A DNA stretch of 48,257 bases from Kitasatospora phosalacinea (GCF_000716545.1 NZ_JNWZ01000049.1:1-48257), one strand, 5' to 3'. Numbered from the stretch's first letter, positions 1 to 7,201 are shown. A program made the numbers and translations. Notes: generated from the letters alone by a model not told the origin.

Positions 1-831
1 CTGCACGACCTCGCCGGCAAGCAGGCCCGGATCCAGATCGTCGACAACAACACCGGCGGCTGGGGCCACATCAACGCCGACCAGTTCACCCTCACCGACA
101 CCCCCGCCCAGAGCCAGGCTTCGAACGTCCACTGGATGGACTACGGAGCCGACTTCTACGCCGCCACCTCCTTCAACGACGAGCCCGCCGGCCGCCGCGT
201 CGTCATCGGCTGGATGAACAACTGGCAGTACGGAGGGAACATCCCCACCTCCCCCTGGCGCAGCGCCGACTCCCTGCCCAGGGAGCTCTCGCTGAAGACG
301 GTGAACGGCGCCCCGCAGCTGGTGCAGGTTCCGGTCAAGGAACTGGAGCAACTGAGGACGGGGACGGTCAGCACCGCGCCGACGACGACCCTCGCGGCCG
401 GTGCCGACGTGCCCCTGAGCACCCAGGGCACCCTGCTCGACATCACGGCCACCCTGCGGGCCGGCACCGCGACGGACTTCGGCATCAAGGTCCGCACCGG
501 AGGCGGCCAGGAGACCCGCATCGGCTACGACACCACCGCCGGGGAGCTGTACGTCGACCGGACGCGCTCGGGCGACTCCTCCTTCGGCGGGAACTTCGCC
601 GCCGTGCACCGCGCACCGCTCAGCCTCGACGCCGACGGCAAGCTGCAACTGCGCGTCGTCGTGGACACCTCCTCCGTCGAGGTGTACGCGGCGGACGGCC
701 GGGTCGTCCTGACCGACCAGATCTTCCCCGACCCCGCCAACAACGGCGTGTCCGCCTACGCCACCGGCGGCACCGCCTCCCTGGACGCCTTCAGCGCCCA
801 GAAGCTGAACTCCATCTGGGCCGACCGCTGA
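1..831 (+). CDS. Secreted GH32 levanase/exo-fructosidase, C-terminal part (5' truncated by window)
   Basis: The reading frame is open from base 1 and stops at 829-831, leaving 276 residues. Residues 1-40 (LHDLAGKQARIQIVDN, then GWGHINADQFTLTD) look like the end of a beta-sandwich module inserted in the catalytic domain. They are followed by the GH32 segment VHWMDYGADFYAATSF, GWMNNWQYGGNIPTSPWRS and SLPRELSL. The last ~150 residues form the usual GH32 C-terminal beta-sandwich. GH32 enzymes hydrolyse beta-fructosides such as levan, inulin or sucrose. The nucleophile (WMNDPNG) and RDP motifs would lie upstream of the window, so activity cannot be judged. A strong terminator follows directly. Family assignment is firm; the exact substrate is inferred from resemblance to levanases. 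Confidence 0.9.
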   Translation: MHDLAGKQARIQIVDNNTGGWGHINADQFTLTDTPAQSQASNVHWMDYGADFYAATSFNDEPAGRRVVIGWMNNWQYGGNIPTSPWRSADSLPRELSLKTVNGAPQLVQVPVKELEQLRTGTVSTAPTTTLAAGADVPLSTQGTLLDITATLRAGTATDFGIKVRTGGGQETRIGYDTTAGELYVDRTRSGDSSFGGNFAAVHRAPLSLDADGKLQLRVVVDTSSVEVYAADGRVVLTDQIFPDPANNGVSAYATGGTASLDAFSAQKLNSIWADR

Positions 832-837
832 TCGATC

Positions 838-889
838 CCGCCCTGCCCCGGAGCGCGCACTTCTCCATCCGCGCTCCGGGGCAGGGCGG
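838..889 (+). terminator. Perfect 20-bp stem terminator after the GH32 gene
   Basis: Bases 838-857 (CCGCCCTGCCCCGGAGCGCG) are the exact reverse complement of 870-889, with a 12-nt loop. The hairpin begins 7 nt after the GH32 stop. There is no U-tract, as is common in streptomycetes. Confidence 0.8.
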
Positions 890-926
890 AGCCCGACACC
901 GCATGAGGGGCACCGGGCGATCGCCC

Positions 927-1097
927 GCGTCCTTCAGCATCACAGTGCTCCGCGCCGTCCTCGTTGCCGGTGACCTGGCAGCCCCCGACCCGCCCGCAAT
1001 AGGCGTACTGGCCGTGCTCGTTGAGGACGGGCGAACAGGAGTACAGCCGCTCGATCACCTTCTTCATGACGGAGGAGTTGCCACCGAGCCAGACCGG
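927..1097 (-). pseudogene. Remnant of an NADPH-dependent FMN-reductase-like gene (partial copy of 5044-5748)
   Basis: Read on the minus strand, this stretch encodes VWLGGNSSVMKKVIERLYSC, SPVLNEHGQYAYCGRVGGC and QVTGNEDGAEHC. This is nearly the same as the corresponding part of the intact gene at 5044-5748. At the left edge, gcgtccttcagcat (927-940) matches the intact copy near 5129-5142. It then jumps straight to sequence matching from about 5327, so roughly 185 nt are missing internally. Similarity ends at about 1097 on the other side. No start, no C-terminus and no complete fold remain, so it is a relic. It has the same orientation as the intact copy and lies on the other side of the 1303-4922 cassette. 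Confidence 0.85.
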
Positions 1098-1256
1098 CGG
1101 AACGCTCTGGCACCCCGCCTGAGCTGTGGAGATCCCAGCAGGAACGGCTCCGGGGGTGGGCTCCGCCCCGACGCTCCGGTGCGAGGGCGGCCGCACCGCT
1201 CGATCGCCCGACCCATTCCTTTACCGCTGCCAAACCGGTCGTAGACCGCCGCCGCC

Positions 1257-1262
1257 TAGGTT
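1257..1262 (+). promoter_or_regulatory. Possible -10 element (TAGGTT) for the peptide cassette
   Basis: TAGGTT fits the TANNNT actinobacterial -10 pattern and would give a leader of about 34 nt before the peptide start at 1303. I see no convincing -35 element, so this is tentative. Confidence 0.3.
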
Positions 1263-1302
1263 TCGGTGCGGCAAGACACATCACGAGTGGAGGTGACCAC
1301 AC

Positions 1303-1401
1303 ATGAAGAAGATCGTCGTCCGCAAGGCCGGCCCGGTGCGCCTGACCAGCACCGCCACGGCGCTTTACTCCGACCCGTTCTGCGGGTGGAGGCCCTTCTG
1401 A
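1303..1401 (+). CDS. Putative RiPP precursor peptide, 32 aa
   Basis: A complete small frame starts with ATG at 1303 after a strong ribosome binding site (GTGGAGGTG, 1287-1295) and stops at 1399-1401. The product begins MKKIVVRKAGPVRLTSTA and ends SDPFCGWRPF. The N-terminal part is basic and amphipathic, as a leader peptide would be. The last ten residues are rich in aromatic, Cys and Pro residues, as a modified core would be. Codon use is typical of the host. It is followed by a strong hairpin and then by a gene with a peptide-binding PqqD-like domain fused to a membrane metallopeptidase, and by a TPR protein. I do not recognise the peptide family. That it is a RiPP precursor is inferred from size, position and neighbours; a small membrane-active or signalling peptide is the main alternative. 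Confidence 0.6.
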   Translation: MKKIVVRKAGPVRLTSTATALYSDPFCGWRPF

Positions 1402-1411
1402 TGCAGTTCGG

Positions 1412-1447
1412 GTGGGGCCCGGCCGGGGCATCCCGGCCGGGCCCCAC
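1412..1447 (+). terminator. Perfect 16-bp hairpin between peptide gene and peptidase gene (partial terminator/attenuator)
   Basis: Bases 1412-1427 (GTGGGGCCCGGCCGGG) pair completely with 1432-1447 around a GCAT loop. The hairpin lies 10 nt after the peptide stop and 35 nt before the peptidase start. There is room for a ribosome binding site but I see no clear promoter between the genes, so it probably lets only a fraction of transcripts continue. That would keep the peptide in excess over the enzymes. It could also protect the 3' end of the short message. Confidence 0.7.
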
Positions 1448-1482
1448 CACATCCACGAAACCTGCTCTCCAGAGGAGTCCAC

Positions 1483-2706
1483 GTGTCCGCCCCAGTCGAC
1501 GGCGCCCCTGGTGGTTCCCGTCTCGACCTCGACCGGCCGCTGGCGCTGCGGCCGCTGGTCTACCTGCAGGAGGGCGACGAGGTCACCATCGGCAGCCCGG
1601 CGGTGGACTCCTACGCGGTGTTCCCCCCCGACGGCGCCGAACTGGTCCGCATGCTGGCCGACGGCATCCCGCCCAGGGAGGCCGCCGAGCGCCACGAGGA
1701 GGCACACGGTGAGAGCGTCGACATGCCCGACCTGCTCGCCGTACTGGAGGATCTGGGCTTCATCCACGACGGCAGCAGCGTTGCCGCACCGGCACCGGTG
1801 CGCTGGCAGCGGCTGGGGCGGGCGCTCTTCAGCCGAACGGCCTGGATGTGCTACGCGCTCCTGACCGCGCTCTCGGTCGTGGCAATGGCGCGGGCACCCG
1901 AGCTCGCACCCCACCGCAGTGCCCTGTTCTTCACCCCCTCGTACACCGCGATCAGCCTGGTGCTCTTCCTGGGCCAGATGCCCTTCCTCGCCCTGCACGA
2001 GGCGTTCCACGCGCTGGCCGGCCGCCGCCTGGGGCTGAACTCCCGCTTCTCGGTGAGCCGGCGTCTGATCTTCGTGGTGTTCGAGACGTCCCTACCGGGG
2101 CTGGTCGCCGTTCCGCGCCGACAGCGCTACCTGCCGATTCTCGCCGGGATGCTGGCCGACGTTCTCGCCATGGCCGCACTCACCCTGGTGGCGGCCGTGG
2201 TTCGCGAACCGGGCGGCGCGCTGCCACTGGTCGGCCGGGTCTGCCTGGCACTGGCCTTCGCGATCATGCTGCGCCTGCTCTGGCAGCTCTTCTTCTACCT
2301 GCGCACCGACGTGTACATCCTGCTCACCACCGTCCTGGGATGCACGGACCTGCACGGCGCGGCCGCGGCCGTGCTGCGCAACGCGGTGCGCCGATGGACC
2401 GGCAGAGCCGCCGTCGACCTGTCCGCGTACGGTCCGGCCGACCTCCGCGCGGCCCGCTGGTACGCGTACCTCCTGCCCGTGGGCTACGCACTCACCCTCG
2501 CCTCCTTCGCCACCGTGGTGGTGCCGTCGGCCTATCAGCTACTGACCGGCGTGTTCGGACGCCTGCGGGGCGGCGAGCCCCTGGCCGGGATCCTCGACTC
2601 GGCGACCCTCCTGGCCCTCCTGCTCGCCCAGTTGCTCGCAGTCGCCTTCATGGCCCTCAACGACCGCCGCGCCCGTGCCCGTGCAAGAAAGGTAGTTCCC
2701 TCATGA
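1483..2706 (+). CDS. PqqD-like domain + membrane M50-type zinc metallopeptidase
   Basis: 407 aa, with a GTG start preceded by AGAGGAG (1471-1477). Residues ~20-90 resemble a PqqD/RRE peptide-recognition domain: a short beta-rich part (YLQEGDEVTIGSPAVDSYAV) followed by helices ending in LLAVLEDLGFI. The rest is mostly hydrophobic, with about six membrane segments. H172-E-A-F-H176 is a zinc-binding HExxH motif inside LHEAFHALAGRRLG, and a later LAGMLADVLAM (Asp226) may supply the third ligand, as in M50 site-2-protease relatives and 'putative peptide zinc metalloproteases' of the YydH type. The likely job is binding the leader of the peptide encoded upstream and cutting it at the membrane. The stop overlaps the next start (ATGA at 2703-2706), so translation is coupled. 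Domain calls are from motifs; the substrate is inferred. Confidence 0.75.
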   Translation: MSAPVDGAPGGSRLDLDRPLALRPLVYLQEGDEVTIGSPAVDSYAVFPPDGAELVRMLADGIPPREAAERHEEAHGESVDMPDLLAVLEDLGFIHDGSSVAAPAPVRWQRLGRALFSRTAWMCYALLTALSVVAMARAPELAPHRSALFFTPSYTAISLVLFLGQMPFLALHEAFHALAGRRLGLNSRFSVSRRLIFVVFETSLPGLVAVPRRQRYLPILAGMLADVLAMAALTLVAAVVREPGGALPLVGRVCLALAFAIMLRLLWQLFFYLRTDVYILLTTVLGCTDLHGAAAAVLRNAVRRWTGRAAVDLSAYGPADLRAARWYAYLLPVGYALTLASFATVVVPSAYQLLTGVFGRLRGGEPLAGILDSATLLALLLAQLLAVAFMALNDRRARARARKVVPS

Positions 2707-4922
2707 CCGCTCCACGCCACCACTGGATCAGCGCATCCTCGCGGGCGGACCGGGCCGCAGCCGTGGAACGGCTGGAGCTGCCCCTGCCGCTCGCCGCGGT
2801 CAGCGCCCACCGTCGGCTGCGCGGGCCGTACACCGCCGTGGGCACGCTGCTGCGCGCCGTCGTCCCGGACGCGCTGGAGCGCTGCCCGGAGGCCGTCGCC
2901 CGGCACAGTGTCGAGATCCTCTCCACCACGCCCGAACTCCGGGCCCTCGTCCCGGCGTCCAGGGAGACGCTGACCTCCCTGGCCGTGCCCGCGGAGCGCA
3001 CCCGCTTCTACTCCGCGGTCCGCACGCTTCGCATCGCCAACGGTCTCGTCGACTTCCTCGGCGCGTACCTGCGGGCGCTCGGCGACCGGCCCCGGTCCCT
3101 GATCGTCGACGACGCCCACCGGGCCGACCCCACCGACGGCGAGTTCTTGGCCGTACTCCTGCGCAGGATCGCCCCCGAGCGTCTCACCGTCGTGGTGACC
3201 ACGGCGGATGAGCCCCTCGACGAACCGGCGGGTTCTCCCGCCGAGAGCCTCGGCGCCGCACTCGCCGTGCACTGCCGGCACCTGGTCGCCGCCGCATCCG
3301 CTGCGGCCGTCCGGCCGGGCGAACCGGCGTCCGCCTCCTCCTACATCGACAACGACGGCACCGGGGACGATGAGGCGGAGCAGGCGGCCTACCTGCGACT
3401 GTCGCCCGCCGACCGACAGGCTCTGCACGACCTGCGCCGCCAGGAGCTGGAAGCGGCCGCCGAGCCCTCGCTGCGCCTCGGGGCGATCGCCTGGCACGCG
3501 GAGAACGGCAGCGACCCGGCAGGAGCCGGTGCGGACGCCCTGCGGTACGCGCTCGACTACTGCATGGACCTCGGTTTCTACCACGCGGTCCTGGACTACG
3601 GCGCACGGGGACGCGCCCTGGTGACGTACGAGAGCAACCCCGGACACTGGTGGGCCTTCACCACCAAGATGACCACCTCGCTGGCCGCTCTCGGGCTCGC
3701 CGAGGAGGCACTTGCGTTGTACGACGGGGCCCGTGGTGTCAGCACCTCGCCGTCGGTGCACATGCAGGCCGCCTACGCCACCGCGATGATCTACACGCGC
3801 CATCTCGCCGCGGAACACCGGGACCACGAACAGGCCCGCCGCTGGATCAACCAGGGAATCGCCTTCGCCGGCCAGCTGCCGGATCCGAAGGACCGGGCGA
3901 TGACCACCGCCTTCTACCGCAACGGCCTGGCCCTCATCGAGATGCACCGGGGGAACACGGAAGCCGCGCTCGCCTTGGTGGACGCCTGCGTGGCCCGCCT
4001 CGACACCGAACTGGATCCCGACGAGCAAGCCCTGCACCGCTCGGTGCTCCGGCACAACAGGGCCCAGCTCCTCTCGGCCCTCCGCCGCCCCGACGAGGCC
4101 TTCGACGAGTTCACCGCGGTCATCGCCCGCGATCCCAACTACGCCGAGTACTACCTCGACCGGGGCATACTGCTGCATCGACAGGGGCGGCTGGGCGAGG
4201 CGCTGACCGACTACGACCAGGCCATCCGGCTCTCCCCGCCCTTTCCCGAGGCCTACTTCAACCGCGCCGAGGCGCGGACCGAAGCCGGTGACATCGAAGG
4301 CGCACTGGCCGACTACGAGTACGTCGTGGACATCGCTCCCGGCATGACGGAAGCACACATCAACCGCAGCTCGTTGCTGATCGAGCTGGCACAGGACGAC
4401 GTCGACGCCGTGCGGATCGCCTGGTCGAGCGTCGAATCCGGACTCGGCGCCACCCCCGACAGCCCGGAACTGCTCTGCCTCAAAGGTCAGTTGCACGAGC
4501 TCCGAGCCGAGTTCGAGGAAGCGGCCGCAGTCTACTCGGCGGCGCTCACCGCGGCCCCCGACTACGCGGAAGCGTGGGCCCTGCGCGGCGCGCTGGCCCA
4601 CCGGGCCGGTGACCTGGCGTCGGCCATCGCCGACCTCGAACAGGCCCTCGCGCTTTCCGATGCGCCGGGAATCCGCTTCAACCTCGCGGTCGCCTGTCAC
4701 GATGACGCCCGGCACGGGCTGGCCGTGACACTCCTGGACTCCGTGCTTTCCGAGACGGACGACCTCGACGCGCGGCTGCAGCGCGCCAGGAGCCTCGTCG
4801 CGCTGGGACGGACCGAGGAGGCGGAAGAGGACCTTCGGATCTGTGGAGACATCGATCCCTCCTACCTGCCCCAGGTGCGCGAGCTCCTCCCGGACATGTC
4901 CCCGGCGCCGCAGGGCCGGTGA
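2703..4922 (+). CDS. TPR-repeat protein with relic STAND/LuxR-type ATPase region
   Basis: 739 aa, with an ATG start overlapping the previous stop by 4 nt. Residues ~110-165 contain RSLIVDDAHRADPTDGEF followed by a hydrophobic strand ERLTVVVTT. This is the Walker-B and sensor layout of MalT/LuxR-type STAND ATPases. No Walker-A GxxxxGK(S/T) is present before it, so nucleotide binding is doubtful. From about residue 280 to the end there are TPR-like helical repeats; clear ones are ALHRSVLRHNRAQLLSALRR, EYYLDRGILLHRQGRLGEAL and EAWALRGALAHRAGDLASAI. There is no C-terminal DNA-binding domain and no signal peptide. It is probably a scaffold or adaptor for the peptidase and peptide, or a partner of an outside modification enzyme. 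I do not recognise a characterised homologue. Confidence 0.75.
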   Translation: MTAPRHHWISASSRADRAAAVERLELPLPLAAVSAHRRLRGPYTAVGTLLRAVVPDALERCPEAVARHSVEILSTTPELRALVPASRETLTSLAVPAERTRFYSAVRTLRIANGLVDFLGAYLRALGDRPRSLIVDDAHRADPTDGEFLAVLLRRIAPERLTVVVTTADEPLDEPAGSPAESLGAALAVHCRHLVAAASAAAVRPGEPASASSYIDNDGTGDDEAEQAAYLRLSPADRQALHDLRRQELEAAAEPSLRLGAIAWHAENGSDPAGAGADALRYALDYCMDLGFYHAVLDYGARGRALVTYESNPGHWWAFTTKMTTSLAALGLAEEALALYDGARGVSTSPSVHMQAAYATAMIYTRHLAAEHRDHEQARRWINQGIAFAGQLPDPKDRAMTTAFYRNGLALIEMHRGNTEAALALVDACVARLDTELDPDEQALHRSVLRHNRAQLLSALRRPDEAFDEFTAVIARDPNYAEYYLDRGILLHRQGRLGEALTDYDQAIRLSPPFPEAYFNRAEARTEAGDIEGALADYEYVVDIAPGMTEAHINRSSLLIELAQDDVDAVRIAWSSVESGLGATPDSPELLCLKGQLHELRAEFEEAAAVYSAALTAAPDYAEAWALRGALAHRAGDLASAIADLEQALALSDAPGIRFNLAVACHDDARHGLAVTLLDSVLSETDDLDARLQRARSLVALGRTEEAEEDLRICGDIDPSYLPQVRELLPDMSPAPQGR

Positions 4923-4989
4923 CCGGGCCGCCGCCGCGAGCCCGGTGCGACCTCGACTCGATCGCGGCCGGCGGCCGGGCTTCGTTCCC
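4923..4989. terminator. Imperfect stem-loop between convergent genes
   Basis: CCGGGCCGCCGCCGCGA (4923-4939) pairs imperfectly with TCGCGGCCGGCGGCCGGG (4972-4989). It starts right after the TPR gene stop and lies before the convergent reductase stop at 5044, so it may serve both genes. Confidence 0.5.
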
Positions 4990-5043
4990 GCCGCCCGCGG
5001 ACGTTCGCCCCTGGCCATGACCCCGGCGCGGGCTGCCCTGCAC

Positions 5044-5748
5044 TCAGCGGTGCTCGGGGTTCTCGAAGTCGAAGCGGCAACCGGCGTCCCACTCGGAGCG
5101 CTGGTTGCCGTGGGCCGGGATGCCGCCGGCGTCCTTCAGCATCCGGGCCAGGTGCAGTTGGTTCCAGGTCATGAAGGTGACGTTGCGGTTGGTGAAGTCG
5201 TTCTCGGGGCCGCCGGAGCCCTCATCGAGGTAGGAGGGGCCGGGGCCGGCCTCGCCGACCCAGGCCGCGTCGGCCTGCGGCGGGATGGTGAAGCCGAGGT
5301 GCTGGAGGCTGTACAGCACGTTCATCGCACAGTGCTTCGCGCCGTCCTCGTTGCCGGTGACCAGACAGCCCCCGACCCGCCCGTAGTAGGCGTACTGGCC
5401 GTGCTCGTTGAGGACGGAGGAGCAGGCGTACAGCCGCTCGATCACCTTCTTCATGACGGAGGAGTTGTCACCGAGCCAGACCGGTCCGGCGAGGGTGAGG
5501 ATGTCGGCGTTCATGATCTGCGAGTAGAGGACGGGCCACTCGTCGGTGTCCCAGCCGTGCTCGGTCATGTCGGGCCAGACGCCGGTGGCGATGTCGTGGT
5601 CGACGGCGCGGATCTCCTCGACCTGGACGCCCTGGCGGCGCAGGATGCCGGCGCTGAGGTCGATCAGGCCCTGGGTGTGGCTTCGTTCGGGGCTGCGCTT
5701 GAGGGTGCAGTTGAGGAAGACCGCCCGCAGGTCGGTGTACTCGGTCAT
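5044..5748 (-). CDS. NADPH-dependent FMN reductase-like flavodoxin-fold protein
   Basis: 234 aa, ATG start at 5748. The protein begins with a beta strand, RAVFLNCTLKRSPERSHT, typical of the FMN phosphate-binding loop of the NADPH-dependent FMN reductase family. Then come DILTLAGPVWLGDNSSVMKK (isoalloxazine side) and GGCLVTGNEDGAKHCAMNVL. The C-terminal ~70 residues extend the fold (FTNRNVTFMTWNQLHLARML). Such proteins reduce FMN or quinones with NAD(P)H; the real substrate is unknown. It converges on the peptide cassette and diverges from the glutathione peroxidase. A broken second copy of this gene lies at 927-1097, on the far side of the cassette. Confidence 0.85.
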   Translation of the reverse strand: MTEYTDLRAVFLNCTLKRSPERSHTQGLIDLSAGILRRQGVQVEEIRAVDHDIATGVWPDMTEHGWDTDEWPVLYSQIMNADILTLAGPVWLGDNSSVMKKVIERLYACSSVLNEHGQYAYYGRVGGCLVTGNEDGAKHCAMNVLYSLQHLGFTIPPQADAAWVGEAGPGPSYLDEGSGGPENDFTNRNVTFMTWNQLHLARMLKDAGGIPAHGNQRSEWDAGCRFDFENPEHR

Positions 5749-5901
5749 CGCCGTCCGTCCGTTCGTCTCGCCGTTGTCCTTCTCCGGTCCCCCATCGGAC
5801 CACGCGGGCGGGCGGCGGGCCGGGAGCCTCCGCCGGAGCGTCCGGGCGGGGTAGGTTCGGGGGCGTTGGCAGACCGTCGCAAGAGAAGGCAGGTGCAGGT
5901 C

Positions 5902-6396
5902 ATGGTGGATTCGCTGTTCGAGCTCCCGATCCGGACGCTGGCGGGCGAGCCGTCCTCGCTGGGCGAGTACCGGGGCAAGGTGCTGCTGCTGGTGAACGTG
6001 GCGTCGAAGTGCGGGCTGACGCCGCAGTACGCGGGGCTGGAGCGGTTGCAGGAGAAGTACGGGGAGCGCGGGTTCACGGTGCTCGGGTTCCCGTGCAACC
6101 AGTTCATGGGGCAGGAGCCGGGGTCGGCCGAGGAGATCCAGGAGTTCTGCTCGACCACGTACGGGGTGTCGTTCCCGCTGTTCGAGAAGATCGACGTGAA
6201 CGGGGCGGAGCGGCACCCGGTGTACGCCCGGCTGACCGAGGTCCCGGACGCCACCGGTGAGGCCGGGGACGTGCAGTGGAACTTCGAGAAGTTCCTGGTG
6301 TCGGCGGACGGCGAGGTGGTCGGGCGGTTCCGGCCGCGGACCGAGCCGGAGTCGGCGGAGCTGGTGGCGGCGATCGAGGCGCAGCTGGCGGGCTGA
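5902..6396 (+). CDS. Glutathione peroxidase-family thiol peroxidase
   Basis: 164 aa, ATG start at 5902 with AGGCAGGT upstream. The conserved family elements are all visible: LLLVNVASKCGLT with the peroxidatic Cys (Cys in place of selenocysteine), the resolving-Cys region GFPCNQFMGQEPGS, and WNFEKFLV. It reduces hydroperoxides in the cytoplasm. Actinobacteria use mycothiol and thioredoxin instead of glutathione, so the electron donor is probably thioredoxin. The gene is divergent from the flavin reductase gene and separated from the next gene by a large inverted repeat. Confidence 0.93.
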   Translation: MVDSLFELPIRTLAGEPSSLGEYRGKVLLLVNVASKCGLTPQYAGLERLQEKYGERGFTVLGFPCNQFMGQEPGSAEEIQEFCSTTYGVSFPLFEKIDVNGAERHPVYARLTEVPDATGEAGDVQWNFEKFLVSADGEVVGRFRPRTEPESAELVAAIEAQLAG

Positions 6397-6410
6397 GCCG
6401 GAGCGCGCCG

Positions 6411-6483
6411 GGCCCGGGGCCCGGGCCGTCCGAACTGTACAGGTAACCTGCGCAGTGGAACTGGACGGTCCGGGCCCCGGGCC
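6411..6483. repeat. 21-bp inverted repeat flanking a 31-nt AT-richer loop
   Basis: GGCCCGGGGCCCGGGCCGTC (from 6411) is matched 20 of 21 by the reverse complement of 6463-6483. The loop contains CTGTACAGGTAACCTGCGCA. It lies 14 nt after the peroxidase stop and ends 31 nt before the next start, so it could terminate the first gene while the loop carries the promoter of the second. Confidence 0.7.
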
Positions 6484-6514
6484 GTCCGCGCACCGCCCCG
6501 ACGAAAGGCCCGCC

Positions 6515-7099
6515 GTGTCCGTCACCGCGCTCGACCCGAACACCGCCCTGGTCGTCATCGACCTCCAGCAGGGCATCCTGGCCGCCCCCACCGCCCCGCA
6601 CCCCGCCGGCGAGGTGCTGGAGCGCGCCGTCGCGCTGGCCGGGGCGTTCCGCGCCGCGAAGCTGCCGGTGGTGCTGGTGCGGGTGTCCTTCGCCGCGGAC
6701 GGCGGGGACGTGCCGCCCGGCCGCACCGAGCAGAACCGGGGCGGTTCCGGCGCGGCCCGCCCCGAGGGCTGGGACCGGCTCTCCGACCAGCTGCTGGACC
6801 CGTCCGACCTGGTGGTCACCAAGCACAACTGGGGCGCCTTCCACGGCACCGACCTGGACGTGCAGCTGCGCCGCCGGGGCGTGACGCAGATCGTGCTGGC
6901 CGGCGTGGCGACCAGCATCGGCGTGGAGTCCACCGCGCGGGCCGCGCACGAGCACGGCTACCACGTGACGCTGGCGGTGGACGCGATGAGCGACCTGGAC
7001 GCGGACGCGCACCGCAACAGCGTGCAGCGGATCTTCCCGCGACTGGGCGAGACCGGCACCACCGAGGAGGTGCTGGCGCTGCTCGCCGGGGCGCGCTGA
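6515..7099 (+). CDS. Isochorismatase-fold (cysteine hydrolase superfamily) protein lacking the catalytic Cys
   Basis: 194 aa, GTG start at 6515 after ACGAAAGG. The fold signature is clear: ALVVIDLQQGIL with the first catalytic Asp, DLVVTKHNWGAFHGTDLD with the catalytic Lys, and the strand IVLAGVATSIGVESTARAA. In family members with hydrolase activity this last motif reads G-x-x-T-x-x-C-V; here the Cys position is Gly (SIGVES). The protein may be non-hydrolytic or use another chemistry. Such Gly variants seem to recur, so it is probably a subfamily feature and not decay. Substrate unknown. Confidence 0.85.
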   Translation: MSVTALDPNTALVVIDLQQGILAAPTAPHPAGEVLERAVALAGAFRAAKLPVVLVRVSFAADGGDVPPGRTEQNRGGSGAARPEGWDRLSDQLLDPSDLVVTKHNWGAFHGTDLDVQLRRRGVTQIVLAGVATSIGVESTARAAHEHGYHVTLAVDAMSDLDADAHRNSVQRIFPRLGETGTTEEVLALLAGAR

Positions 7100-7117
7100 G
7101 CCCCGGACGGGGACGTG

Positions 7118-7161
7118 CCGGAGCCCGGCCCGGGCGGGGGGTCGCGCGGGCCGGGCTCCGG
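7118..7161. terminator. Perfect 15-bp bidirectional terminator hairpin
   Basis: CCGGAGCCCGGCCCG (7118-7132) is the exact reverse complement of 7147-7161, with a 14-nt loop. It sits between the convergent isochorismatase-like gene and the small gene at 7202-7435. Confidence 0.75.
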
Positions 7162-7201
7162 TGCGTGCGGAGGGCGTGCGGAGGGCGTGCGGGCGGCGGG
7201 G

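Noticed and set aside
903..1244. Plus-strand frame over the reductase remnant
   Set aside because: It is the antisense of the decayed reductase copy; the recognisable residues are all on the minus strand.
5468..5803. Alternative minus-strand frame within the FMN reductase
   Set aside because: Arg/Pro-rich out-of-frame translation of the same DNA.
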